Of a stretch of DNA of 64,000 bases, positions 36,177 through 45,000 are shown piece after piece (position 1 is the stretch's first letter; every line of letters starts with the position of its first letter). The notes below the pieces were generated by a model. That model ran no database searches. It had not been told where the DNA came from and saw nothing but the letters and a program-made list of their open reading frames with translations. Position numbers and translations under genes: made by a program. This DNA comes from an uncultured Lachnospiraceae bacterium (GTDB lineage Bacteria > Bacillota > Clostridia > Lachnospirales > Lachnospiraceae), in assembly GCA_910578555.1 (NCBI GenBank), contig CAJTPS010000012.1:40204-104203 (forward strand). The letters are read 5' to 3'.

Positions 36177-36956
36177 ATGGCATATGATTATGAGTATTTC
36201 AAGAAAGCAGTCTTTGATTTGACAAAAATTGATTTGAATGCTTATAAAGAAAAGCAGATGAAACGTCGAATCGATACGCTGATTGCAAAAAACAAGATTG
36301 TCGGGTATGACAAATATATTTCGGCTTTAAAATCAGACCGGAATATGTTTGATGAGTTTGTAAATTATCTGACAATCAATGTGTCTGAGTTTTATCGTAA
36401 TGTGGATCAGTGGAAGCTGCTGGATCAGGAGATATTTCCTGATTTGATCAAACGCTATGGAAACAATCTGAAGATTTGGAGTGCGGCGTGTTCTACGGGT
36501 GATGAGCCTTATTCTCTCGTTATGGCGCTGTCCAAACATCTGCCGATGAACCAGATCAGGATATATGCGACGGATCTGGATAAGCAGGTAATTGCGAAGG
36601 CAAAAGCAGGATTGTATTCGGAGAAGAGCGTAGTAGGTGTTCCGGCTGATCTGAAGAAGAAATTTTTCACAAAGATCGGTCCGTCTTATCAGATTTCCGA
36701 TGAAGTGAAATCGAGAGTGGAGTTTAAGGAGCATAACCTGCTGAAGGATACATATCCGACGGACTATCATCTGATCGTCTGCCGTAACGTGCTCATATAC
36801 TTCACGGAAGAAGCGAAGGATGAAGTTTTCCGCAAATTCCAGAGAAGTCTCAGAGCGGGCGGGTATCTGTTTATCGGAAGTACTGAGCAGATCATCAACC
36901 ATAAGGAAATCGGATTTGAGAGAAAGAACTCTTTCTTCTATCAGAAACCGATGTAG
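36177..36956 (+). CDS. cheR: CheR-type methyltransferase
   Basis: A 259-residue SAM-dependent protein-glutamate methyltransferase of the chemoreceptor type. The helical N-terminal domain (about 1-75) is followed by the catalytic domain with VSEFYRNVDQWKLL, the SAM-binding IWSAACSTGDEPYSL and the late LIVCRNVLIYF and GYLFIGSTE segments. No receptor or other che gene is adjacent. GTG 36168 is an alternative start, but GGGCGGTG sits directly before it and fits ATG 36177. Confidence 0.9.
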   Translation: MAYDYEYFKKAVFDLTKIDLNAYKEKQMKRRIDTLIAKNKIVGYDKYISALKSDRNMFDEFVNYLTINVSEFYRNVDQWKLLDQEIFPDLIKRYGNNLKIWSAACSTGDEPYSLVMALSKHLPMNQIRIYATDLDKQVIAKAKAGLYSEKSVVGVPADLKKKFFTKIGPSYQISDEVKSRVEFKEHNLLKDTYPTDYHLIVCRNVLIYFTEEAKDEVFRKFQRSLRAGGYLFIGSTEQIINHKEIGFERKNSFFYQKPM

Positions 36957-36987
36957 AATGATAAGTTTCATAAAGGAAATTTATTTA

Positions 36988-37013
36988 GGGGCATTTATTA
37001 TAATAAATGCCCC
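36988..37013. terminator. Perfect 26-bp inverted repeat, probable bidirectional terminator
   Basis: GGGGCATTTATTA (36988-37000) is directly followed by its exact complement (37001-37013). It lies between the convergent cheR and yprB-like genes. T-rich sequence exists on both sides but no long T-run. Confidence 0.6.
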
Positions 37014-37034
37014 TGTATTATATGCTATATTTAA

Positions 37035-37058
37035 TTCTTCTATATTAATATAGAAGAA
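37035..37058. other. Perfect 24-bp AT-rich palindrome
   Basis: TTCTTCTATATT (37035-37046) is immediately followed by AATATAGAAGAA. It lies 21 bases past the previous palindrome and 38 bases before the stop of the minus-strand gene. It could be a second terminator or a protein-binding site. Confidence 0.5.
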
Positions 37059-37096
37059 AGTGACTCTGAAGAAATTATGAAATTTGTCTGATCGCG

Positions 37097-38212
37097 TCAG
37101 TAGGTTTTCGCCATTCTCCCGAGCAGATACTGTGCATAGCGCGAAAACAGCGCTCTGTCTGTCTTGCGTTCATCAGTCAGTTCGAAAAAGAGTTCCTTAC
37201 TTTTATACTCTCGTTTAAAGAAAGGCTCTGCGAAGATATCCCACTGCGGCAGATAGGTGGAGAGCTTGCGCGTGTAACAGTTTGCTGCGCAGGCCTGCAT
37301 GCGGTGCTCCCGATCTACGAAAGAGGCAACGGATTTGTGGAGCGCTATATCTTCCTCCGGAAGATAATAGTAGTCTTTGTAATTGGAATAGAAATACTTC
37401 ATCTCTTCCTCATAGACAGGTACTTTCAGGATGCCTTCCGACAGTTCTCCGCTGAAGTAGCAGCCGTTTGACAGATTGGAGATCGTGAATGGAAGAGGGG
37501 TCGGAAGCTCCAGCTTCATCAAGAGTTCCTGTCTGTCGTGTCCGTGATAATCGACAAAACGGTTTGACTGTACTTTTCTGGCCTTGATCGGACCGTTAAA
37601 GAGGTCGTAGAAAGCCAGAAGAGGCAGAATCCGCATCATCCCCTTCATATCGTCGCTGTTGTGAAGCAGAAGAAGCCGGTATGTTTCTTCTGCCGGTTTT
37701 TTTACATATTCATGATACAATCCGATCAGTTCGCCGCCGTTATAGGCATCTTCCCGTTCGATTCCCATCAGTTCTTCCAGCGATTTCTGCTTGCAGTTAG
37801 GTGTGTGCAGGAAGAATTTGTAGGGCGCAATTCTTTTGTAAATATCAATTCCCTCAAAATGGTCAAAATTATACGGCAGCTTATGCAGTTCACATTTCTG
37901 CAGAAGATAGGGAAGATCAAAATTATTGCCGTTAAAATGAATCAGATGCGTGTAATCTGCGGCAAAGGAAAAGAAGTCCCGTAACAGATCCTTCTCCTCG
38001 TCATAATTTCTTGCAAACCACTGTTTGATGCGCCAGCAGCCGTTATAATAGTAAGCGGCACCGATCAGATACAGAGAGGAACTTTTGGCGGTAAAGCCGG
38101 TTGTTTCGATGTCTATAAAGAGCAGCTTTTCAAGCGGTGCGATTCGCTCCAACGGATATTGTACTGTAAAATTCTCAAGCGTCTGGTTGATTGTTCTCAT
38201 GATAGTAACCAT
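37097..38212 (-). CDS. RNase H-like / DEDD exonuclease domain protein (YprB-like)
   Basis: A 371-residue protein with a DEDD exonuclease fold: FIDIETTGF (first acidic pair), LIHFNGNNFDLPYL and the late HNSDDMKGM. Between them lie helical segments typical of the YprB family, and the C-terminal 130 residues are uncharacterised. YprB proteins are predicted 3'-5' nucleases without a settled substrate. The start at 38212 (MVTIMRTINQ) has AGGA five bases upstream; 38200 is an alternative, and the longer frame to 38317 is not conserved in character. Convergent with cheR, divergent from rnfC. Confidence 0.8.
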   Translation of the reverse strand: MVTIMRTINQTLENFTVQYPLERIAPLEKLLFIDIETTGFTAKSSSLYLIGAAYYYNGCWRIKQWFARNYDEEKDLLRDFFSFAADYTHLIHFNGNNFDLPYLLQKCELHKLPYNFDHFEGIDIYKRIAPYKFFLHTPNCKQKSLEELMGIEREDAYNGGELIGLYHEYVKKPAEETYRLLLLHNSDDMKGMMRILPLLAFYDLFNGPIKARKVQSNRFVDYHGHDRQELLMKLELPTPLPFTISNLSNGCYFSGELSEGILKVPVYEEEMKYFYSNYKDYYYLPEEDIALHKSVASFVDREHRMQACAANCYTRKLSTYLPQWDIFAEPFFKREYKSKELFFELTDERKTDRALFSRYAQYLLGRMAKTY

Positions 38213-38490
38213 GCCTTTCCTGTGGCCTGCCGACATTCGCGTCCGCCAGAATATTTCAAAATACTTATTTGTACGAGTTAGTCTGAATGGAAACTTTTGT
38301 TTCATATATATTAACATATTTTTTGAATTTGCAGTAGTTTTTTTCGTCGAAAAATAGTATATTTATAATAGTGATTTTTTCGAAATCAATGCCCGCGAAA
38401 GACCCGGGAAGCAATGAATGCAGAAGGCATGATTTAACTGGTCTGACAGGCGGGAACGAATGATATTATATATAGAAAGAGGGGCGAAGA

Positions 38491-39807
38491 ATGGCGAAAT
38501 TAACATTTCAGGGTGGCATACATCCCTATGATGGTAAAGAATTGTCTAAGGATAAGCCTATTAAAGCTGTGCTGCCAAAGGGAGATCTGGTGTATCCGCT
38601 GTCGCAGCATATCGGGGCGCCGGCGAAGCCGATCGTGGAGAAGGGTGACCGTGTGCTGACGGGGCAGAAGATCGCCGAGGCGGGCGGATTCGTGTCGGCG
38701 CCGATCTATGCAACGGTATCCGGAACAGTGAAGGCGATAGAACCGAGACGTGTGGTTACCGGAGATAATGTGATGAGCATAGTCATCGAGAATGACGGAT
38801 TGTATGATGAAGTGGAATATCCGGAGGTAAAACCGCTTGAGGAGATGAGCCGGGAAGAAATCATCGAGTGCATCAAGGAGGCGGGTATCGTCGGTATGGG
38901 AGGTGCGGGGTTCCCGACTTTCATTAAGCTCTCACCGAAGGAGCCTGATAAGATCGATTATGTGATCGTGAACTGTGCGGAATGTGAACCGTATCTGACA
39001 TCCGATTACAGAAGAATGATAGAGGAACCGGAGAAGCTGATCAAGGGCTTAAAAGTGTCTCTTCAGTTATTTCCGAATGCGAGAGGCATCCTGGCGGTAG
39101 AAGATAACAAGCCGGATTGCATTGAGATCTTGAGAAAATTGACGAAGGATGAGACTCGTATCAGCGTGAAGGCACTAAAGACGAAATATCCGCAGGGCGC
39201 TGAACGACAGATCATATATGCGGCTACGGGACGCGCGATCAATTCCTCCATGCTGCCGGCAGATGCGGGCTGCGTGGTCAACAATGTGGATACTGTTGTG
39301 GCTATCTACCACGCGGTGTATGAAGGTAAGCCCTTGATGAACCGTATTGTTACCGTGACGGGAGATGCGGTTGCGGACCCGCGTAATTTTATTGTGAGGA
39401 TCGGTACGAATTATCATGAGTTGATCGAGGAGGCGGGCGGTTTTAAGACAGAGCCTGTGAAGATTGTCTCAGGCGGACCGATGATGGGGTTCGGGATTTT
39501 TGATCTGGATGTGCCCACGACAAAGACGGCATCGGCGCTTCTGTGTCTGACACAGGATGACGTGTCGCGGATGGAGCCTAGTGCATGTATTAAATGCGGG
39601 CGCTGTGTGGAAGCCTGTCCCAGCAGACTTCTGCCGAATAAGCTGGCTGTTTATGCGCAGAATTACGCGGAAGAGGAATTTCTGGCGCTTGAGGGAATGG
39701 AATGTGTGGAGTGCGGCTGCTGCAGCTTTGTATGTCCTGCGAAAAGGCCTCTGACGCAGTCCATCAAATCCATGCGTAAGATACAGCTTGCAAAGAAGAA
39801 AAAGTAG
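38491..39807 (+). CDS. rnfC: Rnf complex subunit RnfC
   Basis: A 438-residue cytoplasmic NADH-binding subunit of the ferredoxin:NAD+ oxidoreductase. The family start GGIHPYDGKELSKDKPI, a barrel-sandwich region (about 30-90), the NADH/FMN region (GIVGMGGAGFPTFIKL, NCAECEPYL) and two [4Fe-4S] motifs (CIKCGRCVEACP and CVECGCCSFVCP) are all visible. It opens the rnfCDGEAB operon; a TATAAT at 38364-38369 with a poor -35 may be the promoter. GAGGGGCGAAG precedes the ATG. Confidence 0.96.
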   Translation: MAKLTFQGGIHPYDGKELSKDKPIKAVLPKGDLVYPLSQHIGAPAKPIVEKGDRVLTGQKIAEAGGFVSAPIYATVSGTVKAIEPRRVVTGDNVMSIVIENDGLYDEVEYPEVKPLEEMSREEIIECIKEAGIVGMGGAGFPTFIKLSPKEPDKIDYVIVNCAECEPYLTSDYRRMIEEPEKLIKGLKVSLQLFPNARGILAVEDNKPDCIEILRKLTKDETRISVKALKTKYPQGAERQIIYAATGRAINSSMLPADAGCVVNNVDTVVAIYHAVYEGKPLMNRIVTVTGDAVADPRNFIVRIGTNYHELIEEAGGFKTEPVKIVSGGPMMGFGIFDLDVPTTKTASALLCLTQDDVSRMEPSACIKCGRCVEACPSRLLPNKLAVYAQNYAEEEFLALEGMECVECGCCSFVCPAKRPLTQSIKSMRKIQLAKKKK

Positions 39808-39831
39808 GAAGAAAGGAGTACAGACAAAGAT

Positions 39832-40764
39832 ATGAGTGATTTAATGAAGGTATCATCTAATCCGCATGTCAGATCTAAAACGACAACAAGTAATATCATG
39901 CTTGCCGTAGTGATCGCCCTTCTTCCGGCGGCAGGATTCGGTATCTATAATTTCGGATTGGATGCACTGATTTTGATCGTAGTAACTGTGGCGTCCACAG
40001 TACTGACAGAACTGGTATTTGAGAAAATATGTAATAAGAAAATAACCGTCGGAGATTATTCGGCGGTAGTGACAGGGTTGTTGTTAGCGCTTAATCTTCC
40101 GTCATCCGCGCCGTGGTGGATCGGGGTGCTTGGCGGCGTGTTCGCGATTCTGGTTGTGAAGATGCTGTTTGGCGGCCTGGGACAGAACTTTATGAATCCG
40201 GCGCTGGGGGCAAGATGCTTTCTGCTCATTTCCTTTACATCTATCATGACGAATTTTGAGTGCGATGCTTATTCGGGCGCAACGCCTCTGGCGGACTTGA
40301 AGAACGGCGTGGATGTTGATATTCTGAATATGGTGATCGGCAGGACGGCCGGCGTGATCGGTGAAACTTCTATGATTGCTATTGTGGCCGGTGCCTGTTT
40401 CCTGATTCTGATGGGCGTGATCGATCTGCGCATTCCTGGCAGTTACATATTGAGTTTTGTTATCTTTATCAGTATTTTCGGCGGACATGGTTTGGATTTC
40501 GCGTATATTTCCGCGCATCTGGCAGGAGGCGGTCTGATGCTGGGCGCATTCTTTATGGCAACCGATTATGTAACCAGGCCGATCACAAAGAACGGACAGT
40601 ATCTCTTCGGTATTCTTTTGGGTATCCTGACGGGAATATTCCGTCTGTTCGGACCCTCCGCGGAGGGCGTGTCTTACGCAATCATCATCGGCAATATATT
40701 AGTACCGCTGATTGAGAAGATTACTCTTCCAAAAGCTTTTGGTAAAGGGGGAGAGAAAGTATGA
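39832..40764 (+). CDS. rnfD: Rnf complex subunit RnfD
   Basis: A 310-residue integral membrane subunit (NqrB/RnfD family) with about nine hydrophobic helices. The motif YSGATPLADLK contains the Thr expected to carry covalent FMN. The last loops include FFMATDYVTRPITKNGQYLFGILLG. It forms part of the ion-translocating core. It is 24 bases after rnfC. Confidence 0.95.
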   Translation: MSDLMKVSSNPHVRSKTTTSNIMLAVVIALLPAAGFGIYNFGLDALILIVVTVASTVLTELVFEKICNKKITVGDYSAVVTGLLLALNLPSSAPWWIGVLGGVFAILVVKMLFGGLGQNFMNPALGARCFLLISFTSIMTNFECDAYSGATPLADLKNGVDVDILNMVIGRTAGVIGETSMIAIVAGACFLILMGVIDLRIPGSYILSFVIFISIFGGHGLDFAYISAHLAGGGLMLGAFFMATDYVTRPITKNGQYLFGILLGILTGIFRLFGPSAEGVSYAIIIGNILVPLIEKITLPKAFGKGGEKV

Positions 40765-40804
40765 CAAGGAGCGTTTGTGATGAGGCGGGAATGGGGGTGC
40801 AAGT

Positions 40805-41413
40805 ATGAAAGAAATGATGAAAAATACCGGAATCATTCTGGCGATCACGATCGTTGCCGGATTGATTCTGGGGTTGGTATATCAGATTACAAAAGAGCCG
40901 ATTGCGGCGCAGGAGGCGAAGGCGAAGCAGGAGGCTTGTCAGGAAGTCTTCCAGGATGCGGCATCTTTTGAGGCGGTAGAGACAGTTGCGGGGGATGCGG
41001 CAGGATGGAGCGAGGCAGGATATGCACAGGAGAGCATCGATGAAGTAATGGAAGCAAAGGATGCGTCAGGCAGTCTACTCGGATATGTGATCACGGTGAC
41101 AACCAGAGAAGGTTATGGCGGCGATATTCAGTTTAGTATCGGTGTGCGTATGGATGGAACGGTAAACGGCATGTCGATTCTGTCCATTTCGGAGACGGCC
41201 GGACTTGGTATGAAAGCGGAAGATGTCCTGAAACCGCAGTTTGCAGGAAAACAGGTGGAGCAGTTTGAGTATACCAAAAACGGTGCGACATCGGAGAATC
41301 AGATCGATGCGATTTCCGGTGCTACCATTACAACGAATGCAGTGACCAATGGAGTCAATGCGGGGTTATACTATTTCCGGACAGAACTGGGAGGAGGTAG
41401 TGGCAATGAATAG
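40805..41413 (+). CDS. rnfG: Rnf complex subunit RnfG
   Basis: A 202-residue subunit with one N-terminal membrane helix (TGIILAITIVAGLILGLVY) and an extracytoplasmic FMN-binding domain. SGATITTNAV near the end is the covalent flavin site, normally filled by an ApbE-type flavin transferase; such a gene lies at 49.4-50.4 kb. Its last eight bases overlap rnfE. Confidence 0.95.
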   Translation: MKEMMKNTGIILAITIVAGLILGLVYQITKEPIAAQEAKAKQEACQEVFQDAASFEAVETVAGDAAGWSEAGYAQESIDEVMEAKDASGSLLGYVITVTTREGYGGDIQFSIGVRMDGTVNGMSILSISETAGLGMKAEDVLKPQFAGKQVEQFEYTKNGATSENQIDAISGATITTNAVTNGVNAGLYYFRTELGGGSGNE

Positions 41414-42185
41414 TGTGAAAGAACGTCTGATCAACGGTGTTGTGAAAGAGAATCCGACCTTTGTGCTGATGCTTGGCATGTGCCCGACGTTAGCGGTGAC
41501 AACGTCCGCAATCAACGGGCTGGGTATGGGACTCACCACAATGGTGGTGCTTGCATTAAGTAATGTTTTTATCTCTCTGCTTAGAAATATTATACCGGAT
41601 AAAGTTCGTATTCCGGCGTTTATCGTTATTATTGCGTCATTTGTGACAGTTGTGGAACTGCTCCTGCAGGGATTTATCCCGTTTTTGTATGACGCGCTGG
41701 GAATCTATATTCCTCTGATCGTGGTAAACTGCATCATCTTAGGACGCGCGGAGGCATATGCTTATAAGAATCCCGTGATTCCGTCACTATTTGACGGGAT
41801 CGGTATGGGACTCGGTTTCTCGGTGGCGCTTACCTGTATCGGTGCGGTGCGGGAACTTTTGGGTGCGGGAGAACTCTTTGGCATTCATGTGATGCCTGAC
41901 AGCTTCGTACCTGTGAGTATCTTTATTATGGCGCCGGGCGCTTTCTTTGTACTGGCGACGCTGACGGCGATCCAGAATAAAGTGAAGATCATCGGGGAGA
42001 AGAAGGGCAAGGATATGTCGAAGATCCAGTCGGGATGTAATTCGGACTGCATGAACTGTTCCGACAGCGGCTGCGCACGCAGACTCTATGATGAAAAGGC
42101 GGACGGGAAGAAGAACGGTGTGGTGAATGAAAGAACGGAACAGACTGCAGAGAAAGTGACAAAGGAGGAAGAGAAGAATGGTTAA
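41406..42185 (+). CDS. rnfE: Rnf complex subunit RnfE with Cys-rich tail
   Basis: A 259-residue membrane subunit with about six helices; CPTLAVTTSAINGLGMG and LVVVNCIILGRAEAYAYKN-like loops place it in the RnfE/NqrD family. ATG 41406 follows GGAGGAGG. After the last helix there is a hydrophilic tail of some 50 residues containing GCNSDCMNCSDSGCARR, four closely spaced cysteines not needed by the core fold, then Lys/Glu-rich sequence. The tail is cytoplasmic if the usual topology holds and might bind metal or a cluster. It overlaps rnfA by eight bases. Confidence 0.94.
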   Translation: MNSVKERLINGVVKENPTFVLMLGMCPTLAVTTSAINGLGMGLTTMVVLALSNVFISLLRNIIPDKVRIPAFIVIIASFVTVVELLLQGFIPFLYDALGIYIPLIVVNCIILGRAEAYAYKNPVIPSLFDGIGMGLGFSVALTCIGAVRELLGAGELFGIHVMPDSFVPVSIFIMAPGAFFVLATLTAIQNKVKIIGEKKGKDMSKIQSGCNSDCMNCSDSGCARRLYDEKADGKKNGVVNERTEQTAEKVTKEEEKNG

Positions 42186-42756
42186 GGATTTACTTGTAAT
42201 TTTGATAGCCTCCTCGCTGGTTAATAATGTGGTCTTAAGTCAGTTCCTCGGTTTGTGTCCTTTTCTTGGTGTGTCCAAGAAGACGAATACCGCCACGGGC
42301 ATGGGGGTTGCGGTCATCTTTGTCATTACGCTGGCATCGGCGGTGGCAGGCGCCATATACCAGTATATACTGGTGCCTTTAGATATCACATTTTTACAGA
42401 CCATTGTGTTTATTCTGGTCATTGCGGCGCTGGTACAGTTTGTGGAGATGTTTTTAAAGAAATATATGCCGTCGCTCTATCAGTCGCTGGGCGTATATCT
42501 GCCGCTGATTACGACGAACTGCGCGGTGCTCGGTGTCGCGCTCACAAATGTACAGAAGAGCTACGGAATTGTAACCGGAATCGTAAACGGATTTGCTACG
42601 GCTGTCGGATTCACAATTTCTATTGTGATTCTGGCAGGAATCAGAGAGAAGATGACTTATAATGACATACCGGAATCTTTCCGGGGGATGCCGATCGTTC
42701 TTGTTACGGCTGGGCTGATGGCGATCGCATTCTGCGGATTCTCCGGACTGCTGTGA
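42178..42756 (+). CDS. rnfA: Rnf complex subunit RnfA
   Basis: A 192-residue membrane protein with six helices. LVNNVVLSQFLGLCPFLGVSKK is the family signature, and PLITTNCAVLGVAL is the half-helix motif shared with RnfE. The two subunits form an inverted pair around a membrane-embedded iron-sulfur centre in the known structures. It is coupled to rnfE by overlap and followed by rnfB after 25 bases. Confidence 0.96.
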   Translation: MVKDLLVILIASSLVNNVVLSQFLGLCPFLGVSKKTNTATGMGVAVIFVITLASAVAGAIYQYILVPLDITFLQTIVFILVIAALVQFVEMFLKKYMPSLYQSLGVYLPLITTNCAVLGVALTNVQKSYGIVTGIVNGFATAVGFTISIVILAGIREKMTYNDIPESFRGMPIVLVTAGLMAIAFCGFSGLL

Positions 42757-42781
42757 AATAAGTGAAAGGGATGGACTGTAT

Positions 42782-43567
42782 ATGAACGGAATATTGATGG
42801 CGACGCTGGTCGTGGGAGCGGTTGGGCTGTTTGTCGGACTGTTTCTGGGAGTTGCCGGCATTCAATTTAAAGTGGAAGTTGATGAGAAAGAAGAGGCGGT
42901 TCTGGGTGTTCTGCCGGGCAATAACTGCGGAGGATGCGGTTATGCGGGCTGCTCCGGGCTGGCGGCCGCTATTGCCAAGGGAGAGGCACCCGTCAACGCC
43001 TGTCCCGTGGGCGGTGAAACAGTAGGAAATCAGATAGCAGAGATCATGGGCGTGGAAGCGGGGGAAAGTGTCCGGCAGGTCGCTTTTGTCAGATGTCAGG
43101 GCGATAGAGAGCGCACGAGAGTGGACTATGATTACAGCGGGATTGAGGACTGCCGTATGCTGTCCTTCGTGCCGAACGGCGGACCAAAGGCATGTAATGA
43201 CGGCTGTCTCGGATTCGGCAGCTGCGTGAAAGTGTGTCCTTTCGATGCGATTCATGTAGTAAACGGCGTAGCAGTAGTGGATAAAGAGGCATGCAAGGCC
43301 TGCGGCAAGTGTATTGCCGTCTGTCCGAAGAAGCTGATCACCCTGATCCCTTATGATGCGAAACACGTGGTGGCATGCAGTTCCAGAGAAAAGGGACCGG
43401 CTACGATCAAGGCCTGTGACGTGGGCTGTATTGCCTGTCAGCTCTGTAAGAAGAACTGCCCGGCGGATGCGATCACGATCGAGGACTTCCATGCGACGAT
43501 CGATCAGGAGAAGTGTATCGGATGCGGCGCATGCAAGGAGAAGTGCCCGAAGAAGGTGATTGTGTAG
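42782..43567 (+). CDS. rnfB: Rnf complex subunit RnfB
   Basis: A 261-residue ferredoxin-accepting subunit. An N-terminal membrane helix (MATLVVGAVGLFVGLFLGVAG) is followed by a Cys-rich cluster domain (NNCGGCGYAGCSGLA...NACPVGG) and a string of [4Fe-4S] motifs: CNDGCLGFGSCVKVCP, CKACGKCIAVCP, CDVGCIACQLCKKNCP and CIGCGACKEKCP. It is shorter than some acetogen RnfB proteins, which add more ferredoxin repeats. Last gene of the operon. Confidence 0.96.
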   Translation: MNGILMATLVVGAVGLFVGLFLGVAGIQFKVEVDEKEEAVLGVLPGNNCGGCGYAGCSGLAAAIAKGEAPVNACPVGGETVGNQIAEIMGVEAGESVRQVAFVRCQGDRERTRVDYDYSGIEDCRMLSFVPNGGPKACNDGCLGFGSCVKVCPFDAIHVVNGVAVVDKEACKACGKCIAVCPKKLITLIPYDAKHVVACSSREKGPATIKACDVGCIACQLCKKNCPADAITIEDFHATIDQEKCIGCGACKEKCPKKVIV

Positions 43568-43638
43568 GAGCGTTGTTCCAATGCAGGATATACGCCATGG
43601 CGCGAAGTTAGCGGAAGAAGTATTATGAAGGGAATATA

Positions 43639-44943
43639 GTGAGCATGGACGGACAGTTAAAGAGCGGGACGGTTTTGACTTCGGAAAGCGGTAACAGATA
43701 CACGGTTGAAAAACTGCTTGGCTCCGGCGGACAGGGAGAGGTATACGCGGTCACAGCCGGTCACAAAACGTATGCGCTGAAATGGTATTATAAGAATACT
43801 GCGACAAAGATCCAGAAAGAAATACTGGATAATCTGATTCAGAGCGGTGCGCCGGACCCTTCTTTTTTGTGGCCGCAGGATATGATCTTCAGATGCTATG
43901 GAGAATCGTTCGGCTATATCATGCCGCTTAGGCCAAAGAGTTATAAAAGTATTGTGGACATGATGAAAAGAAAGGCAGAGCCTTCTTTCTACTGTCTGTG
44001 CAGGGCGGCTTACAACCTGACGAAGGGATATAATGCGCTGCACGGGAAGGGATACAGCTATCGGGATATATCTTTTGGCAATGTATTCTTTGATCCGGAT
44101 ACCGGAGATGTGTTGATATGCGATAATGATAATGTTTCTTACAACGGAGCGAAAACCGGCATCTACGGAACGCCCCGGTTTATGGCGCCGGAGATCGTTG
44201 TGGGCAAGGCGAAGCCCTCCAGAAACACGGATCTGTTTTCCTTGGCAGTACTGCTGTTCTATATGTTTATGCTGAATCATCCGTTAGAGGGCAGGCGAGA
44301 AGCGCAGATCAAATGTATGGACATTCATGCGATGAACCAGTTGTATGGAACGGACCCGCTGTTCATATTTGATCCGGATAACAGAGATAACCGGCCGCTT
44401 GCAGGATACCAGGATAATGCGCTTATCTTCTGGGATTTGTATCCGCAGCAGCTAAAGGAACTGTTCACAGCATCGTTTACGACAGGTCTGCAGCAGCCTA
44501 ACCGGAGAGTTACGGAGAGTAAATGGCTGGAAACTTTTGCGAATCTGATGTCGGGGATCATGATCTGTCCTGACTGCGGCGCAGAGGTATTCTATGATGG
44601 GAACAAAGAGGCCAACGGCGTGATGCATACATGCTGGAGTTGCCAGAAGGCAGTGTCTGTTCCCGTGAAGCTGGTGATCGGCAGGAGTACGATACTTCTT
44701 ATGGCCAATACGAAGATATACAGACATCATATAGACGGCGGACATGACATGAAAACCGTGGCGGGAGAAGTAGTACAGAATCCGAGTAATCCGAATCTCT
44801 GGGGAATCAGGAATCTGACGAAAGACAACTGGACCTATATCAAGGCGGATGGCACGCAGATTCCCGTAGAGGAAGGGCGCTCGGCGGCAATCGCGAAAGA
44901 TTCGAAGATTGATTTCGGAGAAGTGACTGGAGCGTTTTGTTAA
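43639..44943 (+). CDS. Protein kinase-like protein with C-terminal zinc ribbon (TerY-P type)
   Basis: A 434-residue eukaryotic-like Ser/Thr kinase. The Gly loop is G28-SGGQGEVY, the ATP Lys is K48, the catalytic loop is Y-R-D143-I-S-x-x-N148, the DFG site reads D162-N-D, and the activation segment ends GTPRFMAPE (178-186). A CPDC/CWSC zinc ribbon (C310, C313, C332, C335) and a beta-rich, possibly FHA-like tail follow; no membrane helix is seen, so it acts in the cytoplasm. GTG 43639, six bases after GAAGGG, is chosen over ATG 43645. It opens a five-gene block with LRR, vWA, PP2C and TerY-C proteins, as in TerY-P kinase/phosphatase modules. Atypical HRD and DFG residues may lower activity. Confidence 0.85.
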   Translation: MSMDGQLKSGTVLTSESGNRYTVEKLLGSGGQGEVYAVTAGHKTYALKWYYKNTATKIQKEILDNLIQSGAPDPSFLWPQDMIFRCYGESFGYIMPLRPKSYKSIVDMMKRKAEPSFYCLCRAAYNLTKGYNALHGKGYSYRDISFGNVFFDPDTGDVLICDNDNVSYNGAKTGIYGTPRFMAPEIVVGKAKPSRNTDLFSLAVLLFYMFMLNHPLEGRREAQIKCMDIHAMNQLYGTDPLFIFDPDNRDNRPLAGYQDNALIFWDLYPQQLKELFTASFTTGLQQPNRRVTESKWLETFANLMSGIMICPDCGAEVFYDGNKEANGVMHTCWSCQKAVSVPVKLVIGRSTILLMANTKIYRHHIDGGHDMKTVAGEVVQNPSNPNLWGIRNLTKDNWTYIKADGTQIPVEEGRSAAIAKDSKIDFGEVTGAFC

Positions 44944-45000
44944 GACATAAATCGGTGCCTGCGCCCGAATGCGCAGGCAGGGCAGGAATGGAATATTTGT

